DNA of 64,000 bases from Pyropia haitanensis (lineage: Eukaryota; Rhodophyta; Bangiophyceae; Bangiales; Bangiaceae). A program made the position numbers and the translations under genes. The stretch covers positions 5,359,874-5,423,873 of the forward strand of contig SDUX01000002.1 in assembly GCA_008729055.1 (NCBI GenBank). The letters run 5' to 3'. A model generated the notes under the pieces. It was not told the DNA's origin, ran no database searches, and worked only from the letters and a program-made list of their open reading frames with translations. Of this stretch, positions 46,102-56,203 are shown in pieces (position 1 is the first letter of the stretch; every line of letters starts with the position of its first letter).

Positions 46102-47495
46102 TCCACCACCCAAGTCCATCGCAGCGGCGCCGCCACCGCCTGGTGGCGACGCGGAACCACCCGCCCGGGGCTCCCGGCGGGGCCGCTTGGACGGCGGCGG
46201 CGACGCAGCCGACGCATCCACGTCGGGCTCGACCAGCTCCACCCGCGCCTTGGCCGTCGGCCGCGGTGGTGGGGGCCGACGCGACGGGGGCGCCGCATAT
46301 GGTGGCGGCGGCGAGGGCTCCCGCGACAGTGCCCGAGGCTCGTCGCCCTCGTCGTGGGCCGACTCTACCTCCGCCCTGGAGACGCCTTCCTCCTCTTCGG
46401 CCCCATCGTCGGGCGCAATGAGCGCGCCGAGCCGCCGGCCGCCGCCGCCACCAAAGCCATCGGTGCGGCCCCGCAGCGGCGGCGAGCGCGGGGGTACCCG
46501 CTCGTCTGGCAGGGCCGGCGGCGTGTCGCGCGTCGTGTTGCTCCGCACGCTGTACGCGGCGGCCACCCGCTCCAGGTGCCACCGGCCGGCCCGGAAGATG
46601 AGGAGGAAGCCGGGCGACGCGGCACCCCCGTCCGCGGCTTTGGCCTTGGCGCCGCCGCCGCCGCCGCTGACGCCGCCGCCGCCGCCCGCCCCAGACGCGG
46701 CGTCGGCGCCTTCAAAGACGACGCTGCCCCCATCCGAAGAGGCCAGCGCAATGGTCGCCCGATTCCCAACGACGCTCAGTGTGCCGGGCTGCTTCTCATT
46801 GACGCGCTCGGGCTTGTGGACGTCTGCACGCCACACCGACGCGCGGTGGTGGCAGGGAAGGCAGCACAGCGACACCGGCCAGAAATGCACAGACGGGAGG
46901 CAGCGCCGAACACAGGAGGGGTGCACGACGCCCACCGCCCCACACGCCGAGCGGGGGCCACGGCGGGAAGACAGCGGGCCAAGACGGGAGCGAAAGCGGT
47001 GAGGGATGTCAACAACGAGGACACCAACGACGGTGGGGGCACCTTCCCAGCACGCCACGGCGCCGCGGCACGACTGACCCGCCGCCCGGCGCGACGCAAC
47101 GGGATCACTGTGACCAACAACAGAAAGCGGGATGACGACAAATGCACGCCGCTTAGCATGCCCACGGAAAAAGCACAACGGGGGGGTTATGAGGCCCGCC
47201 CGACAACCCAGAGGAGCTCCTCGAGGGCGCGAACCCAGCCAAGCCAGCGTCCCTACACGCGGCGGCCGACCCACCACCCCGCCAACCCCTTCCCTATCCC
47301 CCCCCCGGGCGCGACCCACCCCCTCACTCCAACCGCGCTCGCCACTCTACAAAAGAGAACAACAACAAAAACCGACGTACACTTGACAGTAAAGAACTGG
47401 GGCCGCGACGACGACGACAGCGGGCGGCTGCGGGTGACCGTGTCGCCCACCGACACGGCGTACTTGACGCCATGGCGCGGGCGCGCCGCGTCCAT
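45631..47495 (-). CDS. EAF-family (ELL-associated factor) transcription elongation protein, two exons
   Basis: EAF proteins bind ELL and stimulate RNA polymerase II elongation in the nucleus. Exon 1 is 47381-47495 (ATG 47495), ending SSRPQFFTVK plus one base; donor GTACGT. The intron is 46824-47380 (557 nt; acceptor TGCAG). Exon 2 is 45631-46823. The junction restores VKYVHKPERVNEKQPGTLSV, matching the EAF N-terminal domain core (FHTVRYDFKP). VGNRATIAL, a Gly-rich insert, GFLLIFRAGRWHLERVAAAY and SVRSNTT follow, matching the domain's final strand and LERL-type motif. The rest is disordered: acidic (DDGAEEEEGVSRAEVESAHD), a basic KRPRREPR patch, poly-Gly, VAQKGVAAKTVALKGVPGG repeats, and an acidic Ser-rich C-terminus (SDDEEDDDSSRSSDSESVSG) typical of EAFs. 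Product 435 residues, uninterrupted. Confidence 0.82.
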
Positions 47496-49640
47496 CGCGG
47501 CGCGTCCCCGCGGGGGCCGCCGCAGAAAAGGGGAGGGCGTGGGAGGAGGGAGGGGGAAACCACGCGCGTGGGCGAGAGGGCCGGAGGAGGGGGGAAAAGA
47601 GAGCAGCGGGCGACCCTACCCACAGCGCCCGCCACCGACTCGGGAGGTGTGGGTGGACACACCCGCCTGGCGTGGCGTGGACCAGGCCACGACTTCACAC
47701 CCCTTCTCCCCTCCCCCCCTCCCCACCGCGGCACCCCTCACGGAACGCGTCCGCGTCCCACGCAGCGCGGCGGCAACGCTCGTGGCGGGCGGGTACGGCA
47801 GGCACAGACGGATTAGCCGAAAGCACGGGAGTTTGCAAAGGCCCCCCGCTCGAGGCCAGCTCTCTATGCCGTTGGACAGTGTGCACCCAATCAGCATCGA
47901 GCTTTGTTTTCGGCGCACCCTAGTAGGGCCAATGGGAATCAAACGTTCTCAAGACACGATGTTGGCGGTGCCCGTCGCCACGTGCACAAGCCGGACGAAA
48001 TGTCTCAATTTGTTTCACATGTCATGGCATTTGGGATCTGTCTCCGGCCTTTTCAAACGCCTCTTGGACAGTGCCACGCGTTCAATTCCGACTGACCAAT
48101 GTGGCGTCGAGGAGTTGGTTGCGCCCTGCCACGGGATTTCCAGCGAACACCACGCCATCACGTAGCCTCCTGCGTTCGCCAGTCCGCGGCTTGTTTCTCG
48201 TCAACCCGCCGCGCGCCGCCGCCGTGGACGTCCCCACGGGCTGTAGCCGCCGCGCACCTGACGCCGCCATCTGACCGCCCCCCGCCCGCCGACACCATCG
48301 CCGACAACGGCTGGCCGCCGCCCGCCCACCGCTCCCACTACTGCCTCTGTCTGGCGGTCGCCCCCCCACCTCCTCCACGGCCGCCGCTGGGCGCTGCCCC
48401 TCCACCGCTGCCGCCGCCGCCGCCGCCGGCTAGCCGCCGCTCCACCACCGCTGTAGCTGCCGCCGCCGCCAGGATGCCCCCGCCCCCGCCCCACTGCCAC
48501 CGCTTCCGCCGGTAGGCCGCCGCCGGCTCGCCGCCGCCACCGCCGCTGCCGTCTGGCCGCCGCCTTCCGGCTGGCCGCTTCCCCCGCCGCCCTCACCGCC
48601 GCCACGGGCTGGCCGCCGCCTCCTACCTGCCGCGGTCGCCGCTGTCGGCTGGCCCCCGCCCCCGCGCCGCCTCCGTCGCCGTCCCCCAGCTGGCCGCCGT
48701 TGGCTGGCCGCCACCTCCTCACCGCCGCCACTACCGCCGCGGCCGCTGGCTGGCCGCCACCCCCTTACCGCCGCCACCACCGCCGCGGCCGCTGGCTGGC
48801 GGCGGCACATGGGCGGTAGACGGGCTAGCGGTGGCGGGCGGGGGCGGCACTGATGGTAGTGTCGGTGGGGGGGGTTGGCGTTGGGCGGGGAGAGCCAATT
48901 ATCCCTCTGCCATCCCTCGACTCCACTGATGTCGCCGCCGCCACCCCCCGCGTCGACGCGACCACAGACGCCGACGTCGGCGGGGCGGTGGCGGCGGCCG
49001 TCGCCGGAGACGGCGGGGCAGCAATGCCGCTCGGCGGTGCGCCTTGCGGCATCGCTGCGGCGGACCGCGTCGAATGGCTGCCGACCACGTCGGCACAGCA
49101 GAGGTGCCCGGCCGCGCGCCGCCGGCGGCGGACGTGTCGACGGTGGCGGCGATTGTTGCTGTGGAGCGTGCTGCCGGCGGAGCCGGAGGAGAAGGTGCGC
49201 TGGGCGAGCGCGGGTATCCTCTTGCTGCCAAACACCGGCCACACTCGACCACCGCCTCAGTGGCGGCGCTTGACGGTGATGGGATGTTTCCACTGGCTGG
49301 TTGATCCCGGTTGGTGGTCAGTGCGGGGCAGGGTGCGCGCAGCAGCGGCGGCGGCGGCGGCAGTTCCGCAGCCAGCGATGGCTGTTGCGGCAGCCATGGA
49401 CCTGGTACGGGTGTCGCGAGGCAAAAAACGCCGCCGTTGTTCGGCTGGGAGGCCACCGAGGTGCTGGCCACGGCTACGCCGCTCCCCCACCTAACCTATG
49501 GTACGAGTCGCCCAGAATGGGCGTGAGACTGCGTTGGCAAAGCCGAGGCAGGGACTTGCTCACTGGGAGTCGTCGGTACGTTTCAGCCAATTTTGACGCT
49601 TTCAGTGATTGGCGAGGCTGATGGACCATGGAAACCAGGG
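47496..49640. other. Intergenic; upstream side of EAF gene and GCC-rich tandem repeats
   Basis: Bases 47496-48190 are of moderate GC without a recognised gene. Bases 48220-48830 are GCC/CTGGCC-rich imperfect tandem repeats; a unit of about 48-50 bp containing GGCTGGCCGCCACC and CCGCGGCCGCTGGCTGGC is duplicated at 48700-48800. Bases 48850-49500 have open frames on plus and minus but no domain. Confidence 0.4.
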
Positions 49641-50460
49641 TGGTTTAAAAGATTTTAAAAGGAATCATTCTTTGCCGCGGCGTTCATTAATGCATTGACT
49701 GATTCCCTTCCATTCTCATTAATTCATTGGTGGCTCATTATTGCTGCATGTAAATACTCACTGTAAATCGTACTGAGGCGTGCTGTTCTGCCTTGGGTTG
49801 TTGGTCCCGGCTTCGTCGAGCGTGCGCTCTGTTACACCCCGTGAGTGACACAGCTACTTCATGCCTGTGGTGCCTGTTGCGACTCGACCCACCCTTTCGC
49901 CACAAAGCCCCGCGCGGACTCCATCACTGTCATCCCTATTGTGTGTATGGCTGCATGTGCTGACGCATGATGGACGCTCGCACAGCTCCTGAGGTCGGCG
50001 CTGGAACACGGGCTTCTAGCGCATCGGGGCGTCGCGATTAAAACGACACTTCCGCGAGGACTGCAGCAGGAGAAGATCTTCGGCGGGTGTCAGGGAGGCT
50101 GAGGAATTTGATGGTGCTGGAGGCTCAGCGCTCCCTGCCACCCGCCCCAGCATTGGTTCGGGCCGCAAGGCGAGGGACACGAGGCTGGAGTTAAGCTTTC
50201 TGCCTGGATTCGAGGCCGTTTGTCACTTTGTCAGAAGCTCGAGAAGGACCAGCAGCTGAACAACACGCTGCTGGGGAGGAATCTCTACAACTGCGGCACG
50301 TGTCCGCTCACGGTGCGGCAGGTGGCGCGGGGATCAAGTGCTACTTTGCGGAAGATACGGCCACGTCCTATTGACTCGGACAAATGGCAATAGACGGGAG
50401 GGGTTGGTGCCTCCGCCAGCATGGCGGGCGTGTGGAGATCCATCCGGAACAATGGCGAAC

Positions 50461-50500
50461 CACGTTCAAGTTGTCCGTGGCACGTTCAAGTTCTCCGTAG
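50461..50500. repeat. 20-bp tandem duplication
   Basis: CACGTTCAAGTTGTCCGTGG is followed directly by CACGTTCAAGTTCTCCGTAG; 18 of 20 positions match. Confidence 0.9.
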
Positions 50501-53500
50501 TTACCAGTATACGTGGTCACATAAGTATACATTCAATGAATAGTCGGTCGCAGCGGCGCTTTAAAAGACGAAGTAATTAAACTCAATGACATTAACTATG
50601 AATTCATTGCACCTCGTAACGACCCTGATGGAAACGGGCTCGCCCGAGTCGAAAGCCCCACCCGTTCCTCGCTCCACATTCGCTTATCAAGTAGTGTTGA
50701 CAGCAAGTTGGTTGATGTCTGCGCATGTTCCGCCCTCCAACACGTGGCGTCACGGATGAGGTGGAAGACCTACCAATCGTCGCCTCTGCCATGCTGCACT
50801 GGGATGCGTCAGTCGAGTGAGATATTCCGCCAACGTGGCCATCGGTACAGTCGAATCTCGGTCCGCCCCCATGCTGTTGGCACTGCCACGCCGCGTCGGT
50901 GCCGACCCAGCATGCCGGGCCCCTCGCTCACCCCCCGGCATTGTCCCCGATCGAGGCGGCAGTCACGAGGTCACCTGACAGTGCGGTGGCCTGTTGCCGA
51001 GCGGCGGTGCAGGGCGGAGGGGGGCGAGAGGGAGGTCGCGCTGGGTCGTGCAGGTGTGCAGGTCACCCAAAAAAAGCTACTGTGCTTCTGCGAAAAAGTG
51101 GATGTTGCTCGGACGTGCAGGTGCGGATTCATTGGACCTGACCGCGATTTTTTTGCACCTTCACGTACCGTGAACATCCACATGTTATAAGACGCACTCT
51201 CGTGACCTTCATGGTGGATTCGAAACCCCCAGGAGTCCCCCCACGGGCACGGGGGCTTCTCCTCCCCCCCGCCCCCGCCTCTCTGGCCTCTCACCCCGTT
51301 GCCCGGCGCCGCGACTCCAGGGTGGCAGCCAGCGGTCCCCGCTTCGCACCCCCCTGCCGCCGGCGAGGATACTTCAACCCCGTCGGTTCGTCTTGGCACC
51401 GACCTGATGAGTCGGCCCCGCTCTTCCCACCGCTCGGGAAGGAGGGCGGATTTCAGGGGGGGTGCACACGGACCTGCACCATCTCCCCCGGCTAGCGCCA
51501 ACGTTGCCGGGCTCATCGAGACTTCATTTTGCCAACTCCAACGGGGGATGCCGCGAGACCACTCGGCGCACTAGATGGCGAGGCGAAGTGGCACCCAACA
51601 CGCCCTCCCACGCCCCCTCTCATGCCACTGCCACGGCAATACCTCTTATGCCCCACCCAGTCGACACCTGAGCCGGTCCAGCGCCAACGGTTGCCGAATA
51701 GCAGCGGAAGGGGCTCCCGAGCTTTCAGAAATGCAGCGTGTGCACCAGCAAAGACCGGCCGCTGGCAACTGGTGTTGTGCTCAGCAAAGGGGGTCGGCTA
51801 TGGTGGCCGGATCCTCGTCGCCAAGACGTTCAAGTTGAGTGCTTTCGCGGATGCAGCCAAACACTCGACGTCGTCCGAAACCTTGGCGTCGACAAGAGCT
51901 CAGCATTCATTGGCATATATGTCGACACATGAAATATCAGACCATTGTCTGCACACATTGACACAATCTCGGAGGCACAAGTGGGACCCTACAACAATAT
52001 CTCTCATCAACCAGGGCTCATCTGCTCTCCTCTGATGGGCGTCTCTTTTTTAAGTAAATTTTCAGCCTACCCGCCTCGCAGGAGTCGCGCTCCTCTGAGG
52101 CACGCGATCTTTTCGCATATGCGCGTGTATCAGGTGCCACGGTGTCGCGATGCTTTCGTCTTCCGGCGCGTGCGTCATCACCATGGACCTCTCCGTGAGG
52201 ACCGCCGAGCTACTCTCGAGGATGATAGCCGTTGTAGCCAATACAGCGGCGGCTGAGGATGCTTTTGCCTGCTTTGGTGCCGCGCCGGGCTTTTCGGTGT
52301 CCAAGGAGCGGACCGCTTGTAACCGTGGGAGCGAGCAGCACCATTGCAACTCCGTTTTTCTCTAACGTGCATCTGTTGATGCTCTATTTTGTGGCAGTGG
52401 CGATCGACACACGTCACGCACCGTGTCGAGGTTTGTCTCGCTTTCTTTGTGTACTCGTCGGTGACGGGGACGTGGAACTTTTGAGCATATCTCACGAATG
52501 AAAGTGCTTTTGTTGCAGTTGAGATGCAATTGTGGCGCCCGCCATGAACATTGGCACCTATACCGTGTGTCACAGAAGTCTTCCGAATGCTTGCCCTGTT
52601 GCTAAAGATAATTTTCGGACGAACTTTATATATTGATTACCATCATTCTGAGAGAAGTGATTCAGCTTCAGGAGAGCTCAGCGAGATTTAGAGGGTGCTT
52701 GAGCAGAGGCGGTCAGCACGGCAGCCAGCGCGGCAGCCACCAGAGCAGCTCTTCCCCCCCTTGGGTCTTGTCTCGAGATCTTCGTCCACCGACCAAGCAG
52801 GCGCTACACCCGCCACTGCGCCGCGCTGTTGAGGCTTGTGACCGTTCCCCGCTACTCGGTGGGCGGCCGGGCTGGCCGCCACTGGCCGCCGTCGCTCGCC
52901 ACGATCCTCCAGCCCATCATTGGATGAGATACGAGCCCACTGGGCACGCGGGTGCGACCGCCGGCCCATCCCCCCCCCCCCGCGCTGCGACGGCTGTTAC
53001 CACGGGTTCTTCGACGCCGCGGCGGGGCGAGGGCAGTCATCTCTGCGGGAGGTGCCCCACCACCGTCCTCCGCCCGCCTCACGGGACGGCGTCGGCGCCT
53101 GTGCGTGGGGGTGGACACACCCCCCGATGCGGGGCGGGAGGTGGCCTCTAGGGCTCGGCCTCCGGTCACAGACAGTGCTGCGAAAGCAGCACGCAGGGGT
53201 GTCCCAGCGCGTGGGGGGGGGGGACGATCGTCCCACAGGCAAGGCGCTATCGTCACCGACCAGCGAGGCAGGTCCGAGCGCGGGCCGATTGCAGCAGCGA
53301 GGCAGGTCCGAGCGCCAATCCCAGCTGCCGCGCCGTTGGCGTGTCGTCCGCAGCCTTTGCAGCGCGAACTTGGTGCCGCACCAGGAGAGCGCCGTGGCTG
53401 CCGCTACTGTAGGTATCGGTAGGGGCGGCTGACCCTCTGGATCGCCTCCATTGGGCACGGGAGTAGGTAGGGTACACTGGGCGCGCGGCCGGCGCGGGGT

Positions 53501-53717
53501 GGCCAGCCTTGGGACACCAACGGTGGATGCGAGGCGGGGGAGGGGCAGAGGCGGGGGTCAACCGTTGCTGGAACTGGGTTGAGCCGCGGAACGCCGTCCT
53601 ACCTTCCGCAAGGGACCCTTGCGAGCGGGCATCCCGTCCTCACGGCTCGGCCGCGCTGCTGGACTGGCTTGGACTGACGCTATGAGGGCAGCGGATGTGC
53701 CGCCGGCAGGTGGGGAG

Positions 53718-53727
53718 AAGGTATATG
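53718..53727 (+). promoter_or_regulatory. Possible TATA element of collagen-like gene
   Basis: GGTATATGAG lies about 120 bases before ATG 53842, in GC-rich surroundings and at a plausible distance for a start site near 53750. Inferred from sequence resemblance only. Confidence 0.35.
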
Positions 53728-53841
53728 AGCACCCCCGCGGCAGCCGTTGTTACACCCTCATATCCCGTGTCCAGCAGGAGCATCACCCACCAACCAGAGC
53801 CGGCCCCTGACCCTCAGCACCAACCCCCCCCCCTTTTCACC

Positions 53842-55043
53842 ATGAAGACCTCTGCGGCCATCCTCCTCGCCGCCGCGTCGTCGCTCCCTCTCCTCGCCAA
53901 GGCGACTACCGTGCCCGGCTCGCCGGCCGCCTCGTCCTACACCACCCAGGTCCTCTCCCTTGACACCCTCGACACGAACCGGCTGGTCGAGCTCGTCGTC
54001 GCCGCTCGCGATGACGGCACGTCCGTGCTTCTTGTCAGCGACTCGTCTATGACCACCACCGGCCGCACCGCCACGTACCGGCCGCCCATCTACGGCGCGC
54101 CGCCGCCCAAGAAGGACAAGTGCGGGTGCCCGCCCGGGCCGACGGGGCCCGCGGGCAAGGCGGGTCCCCCCGGCGAGGCGGGCCCCGCTGGTCCCGCGGG
54201 TAAGGACGGAAAGGACGGCGCACAGGGGCCGGCCGGCCCCGCGGGGCCGGCGGGCAAGGCGGGCCCCGCGGGGCCGGCGGGCAAAGCGGCGGCGGTGGCG
54301 CCCGCCTCTGCGTCGGTGGGCTTGCCTGGCCCCCCTGGGCCGGCGGGTCCCAAGGGCGAGAAGGGCGAGAAGGGAGAGACCGGCCCCGCCGGCAAGGGCG
54401 ACAAGGGCGACAAGGGCGACACTGGGCCGGCGGGTCCCGCCGGCGAGACCGGCCCCGCCGGTCCCGCCGGCCCCGCGGGCGCTGCCGCCGCGCCCGCATC
54501 GGCGGTGCGCGGCCCGCCCGGCCCCGCTGGCCCTGCCGGCCCCGCCGGCCCCGCCGGCCCCCCGGCAAGGACGGCGCGGTGGGCCCCGCGGGCGCCAAGG
54601 GCGCGGATGGCAAGACCGGCCCCGCGGGCCCCGCGGGCCCTGCGGGCCCCGCGGGTCCCGCCGGCAAGGACGGCGCGACGGGTCCCGCGGGTGCCGCCGG
54701 CGAGACCGGCCCCGCGGGCCCAGCGGGCGCGCCGGGCAAGGCGGGGCCGGCGGGCCCCGCGGGGGCGGCCGGCAAGGACGGCGCGACGGGGCCGGCGGGC
54801 AAGGCTGGCGCGGCGGGCGCGACTGGCCCTGCGGGTCCCGCCGGGAAGGATGGCGCGACTGGCCCTGCTGGCCCCGCTGGCCCTGCTGGCCCTGCTGGCC
54901 CTGCCGGGAAGAGCGTCGCCGGGCCGGCGGGCAAGATGGGGCCGCCGGGGCTGCCGGGCAAGGACGGCAAATGCCCGAAGTGCCTGCCGGTCGTCACGTA
55001 CGGCTCGGCGCCCGTCCACGAGACGTACACCACCTACCATTAA
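53842..55043 (+). CDS. Secreted collagen-like protein; one frame break
   Basis: ATG 53842 (context CACCATGA) starts a signal peptide, [22 protein letters not shown] ~75-residue non-collagenous N-terminal domain follows ([20 protein letters not shown]), then [19 protein letters not shown] starts a long Gly-X-Y region ([27 protein letters not shown]). At 54559-54564, a C6 run, the Gly-X-Y pattern moves to another frame ([20 protein letters not shown]) and runs on to a Cys-containing end, [20 protein letters not shown], stop at 55041-55043. The single shift is of the one-base-missing type. The Gly-X-Y periodicity on both sides shows it was one coding sequence, about 400 residues. Likely an extracellular matrix or cell-wall protein. 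One ASV-type interruption ([13 protein letters not shown]) and one AAAAPASAV interruption break the triple-helix repeat. Confidence 0.9.
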
Positions 55044-55645
55044 GCGGTGGGCGGCTGCTCGCATGGGGCGACAGCGGATAGCGGCGAGATGGGCGGGAAG
55101 GAGGGGGCAGCTGCGATAAGGTGCGCCCGTCCGACCGCCGTGCTTAATAACATAGTTCAACAGACGGGTTACCCCATCCGGGGAAGGCTCTCGCAGGCGT
55201 CGCCGCAACCATTAAATGAATGCAGGCGCCTGTGCTTCTTGTGTACGACTGCTGGCGGCTCGTGTGGAGGCGCGCATCGGGTAACGGTCGTCAGCTACGA
55301 AAAAAGTGCCGCCACAGAAATATGAAACAAGACTCGTGGTACGCAGCGGCAGCAGCGGCCGGTGAACCGCGGCAGTCCCGCTTACCACTGATGCTGCCCG
55401 TATCACCACCCCTCCAACTGCCATGGTGAGACCGCCCTCCACGCTCCGTCATCACCGCCTGCGCCCCGCCGCGACCACCCTCCGCGCCCTGTCCTCGGGT
55501 CCATCCCACCGCTCCCTGTGTACCACCCGCGACGATACCAGCACCGCGAACACACACACAAAGTCCCCATGCTGCGGCAACGCCACCCCCTCCCTCCTCT
55601 CCGCTGCCGCCCCCAATTCATCCCCACCCCCTCTCCCTCCAACCC
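55044..55645. other. Convergent 3' intergenic region
   Basis: Lies between the collagen-like stop (plus) and the Cys-rich protein stop (minus). Nothing further recognised. Confidence 0.5.
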
Positions 55646-56203
55646 TCACTCCTCGCACATCCGAAACGGCCCCTCCCGCACACACGACCGCCCCCCACAG
55701 CACCCCGGCGCCGACGGCGAAAAGCCACACGGCGTGCCCGGCGCGAGGCACCCGCCCGCGCGCCCGCCGCCGCGCCCCTCCCGCGCGGGTGGCGTCGTCG
55801 CCGCCGCCGGCGTCGGTGTCGGCGTCGGCGGCGCCGTCGCGGCCGCCCCCCGGTCCATAGCGGGCGGCCCCCCCCACGTCGACGGCAGCTCATCGGCACC
55901 CGCCTCGTCGCCCGCGCCCACCTGCGTCAGTACCAGCGCGGACGTGCACGCCCCGCCGCGGGCACACGGGCACGTCACGCACTTGCGGAGGGTGCACGCC
56001 GCGTCGGGCGCGTCGGCGGGCGCTCCGGGCGGGTAGACGCACGCGCAGGTGCGGGTCTTGACACACGCAGCGGGCACGCCGGCGCGGGCGCTGGGGGGGG
56101 GCGCGCCCGCCGCGGCGGTGGTGAGCGCCACCACCCCGACTACCACCAGGGTCGCGGCCACTGCTGCCCAACGGACAGCCAACGCCGTTGACCGGCGGGC
56201 CAT
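55646..56203 (-). CDS. Secreted Cys-rich protein with knottin-like C-terminus
   Basis: ATG 56203 gives a 185-residue product starting with a signal peptide or anchor (MARRSTALAVRWAAVAATLV, then VVGVVALTTAAAG). Other in-frame starts at 56236 and further upstream are possible, but this one puts the basic n-region next to the hydrophobic core. A first Cys-rich segment follows (AACVKTRTCACVYPPG, AACTLRKCVTCPCARGGAC), then an Ala/Thr/Pro linker, then a C-terminal segment GGCLAPGTPCGFSPSAPGCC, GGRSCVREGPFRMCEE. Its spacing is C-x6-C-x8-CC-x4-C-x8-C, the layout of an inhibitor-cystine-knot (knottin) fold. Knottins occur in many inhibitors, defence and structural peptides. No specific activity can be inferred. 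Confidence 0.68.
   Translation of the reverse strand: MARRSTALAVRWAAVAATLVVVGVVALTTAAAGAPPPSARAGVPAACVKTRTCACVYPPGAPADAPDAACTLRKCVTCPCARGGACTSALVLTQVGAGDEAGADELPSTWGGPPAMDRGAAATAPPTPTPTPAAATTPPAREGRGGGRAGGCLAPGTPCGFSPSAPGCCGGRSCVREGPFRMCEE

Larger units (their letters stand above)
49641..53841. other. Gene-poor region, AT-richer, possible decayed sequence
   Basis: Composition changes abruptly near 49640: bases 49640-49780 and 50500-50610 are AT-rich with repeated CATTAAT and TTCATTG words. Short protein-like fragments occur, for example QKLEKDQQLNNTLLGRNLYN at about 50230-50290, but stop codons follow soon. A 20-bp tandem duplication lies at 50461-50500. Another direct repeat (CAGCGAGGCAGGTCCGAGCG) occurs at 53261 and 53295. 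No gene is called. The last 200 bases hold the collagen-like gene promoter. Confidence 0.45.

Noticed and set aside
50220..50340. Coding-like fragment QKLEKDQQLNNTLLGRNLYN
   Set aside because: Stops follow within about 50 codons and no upstream exon or family was recognised; treated as possible decayed sequence.
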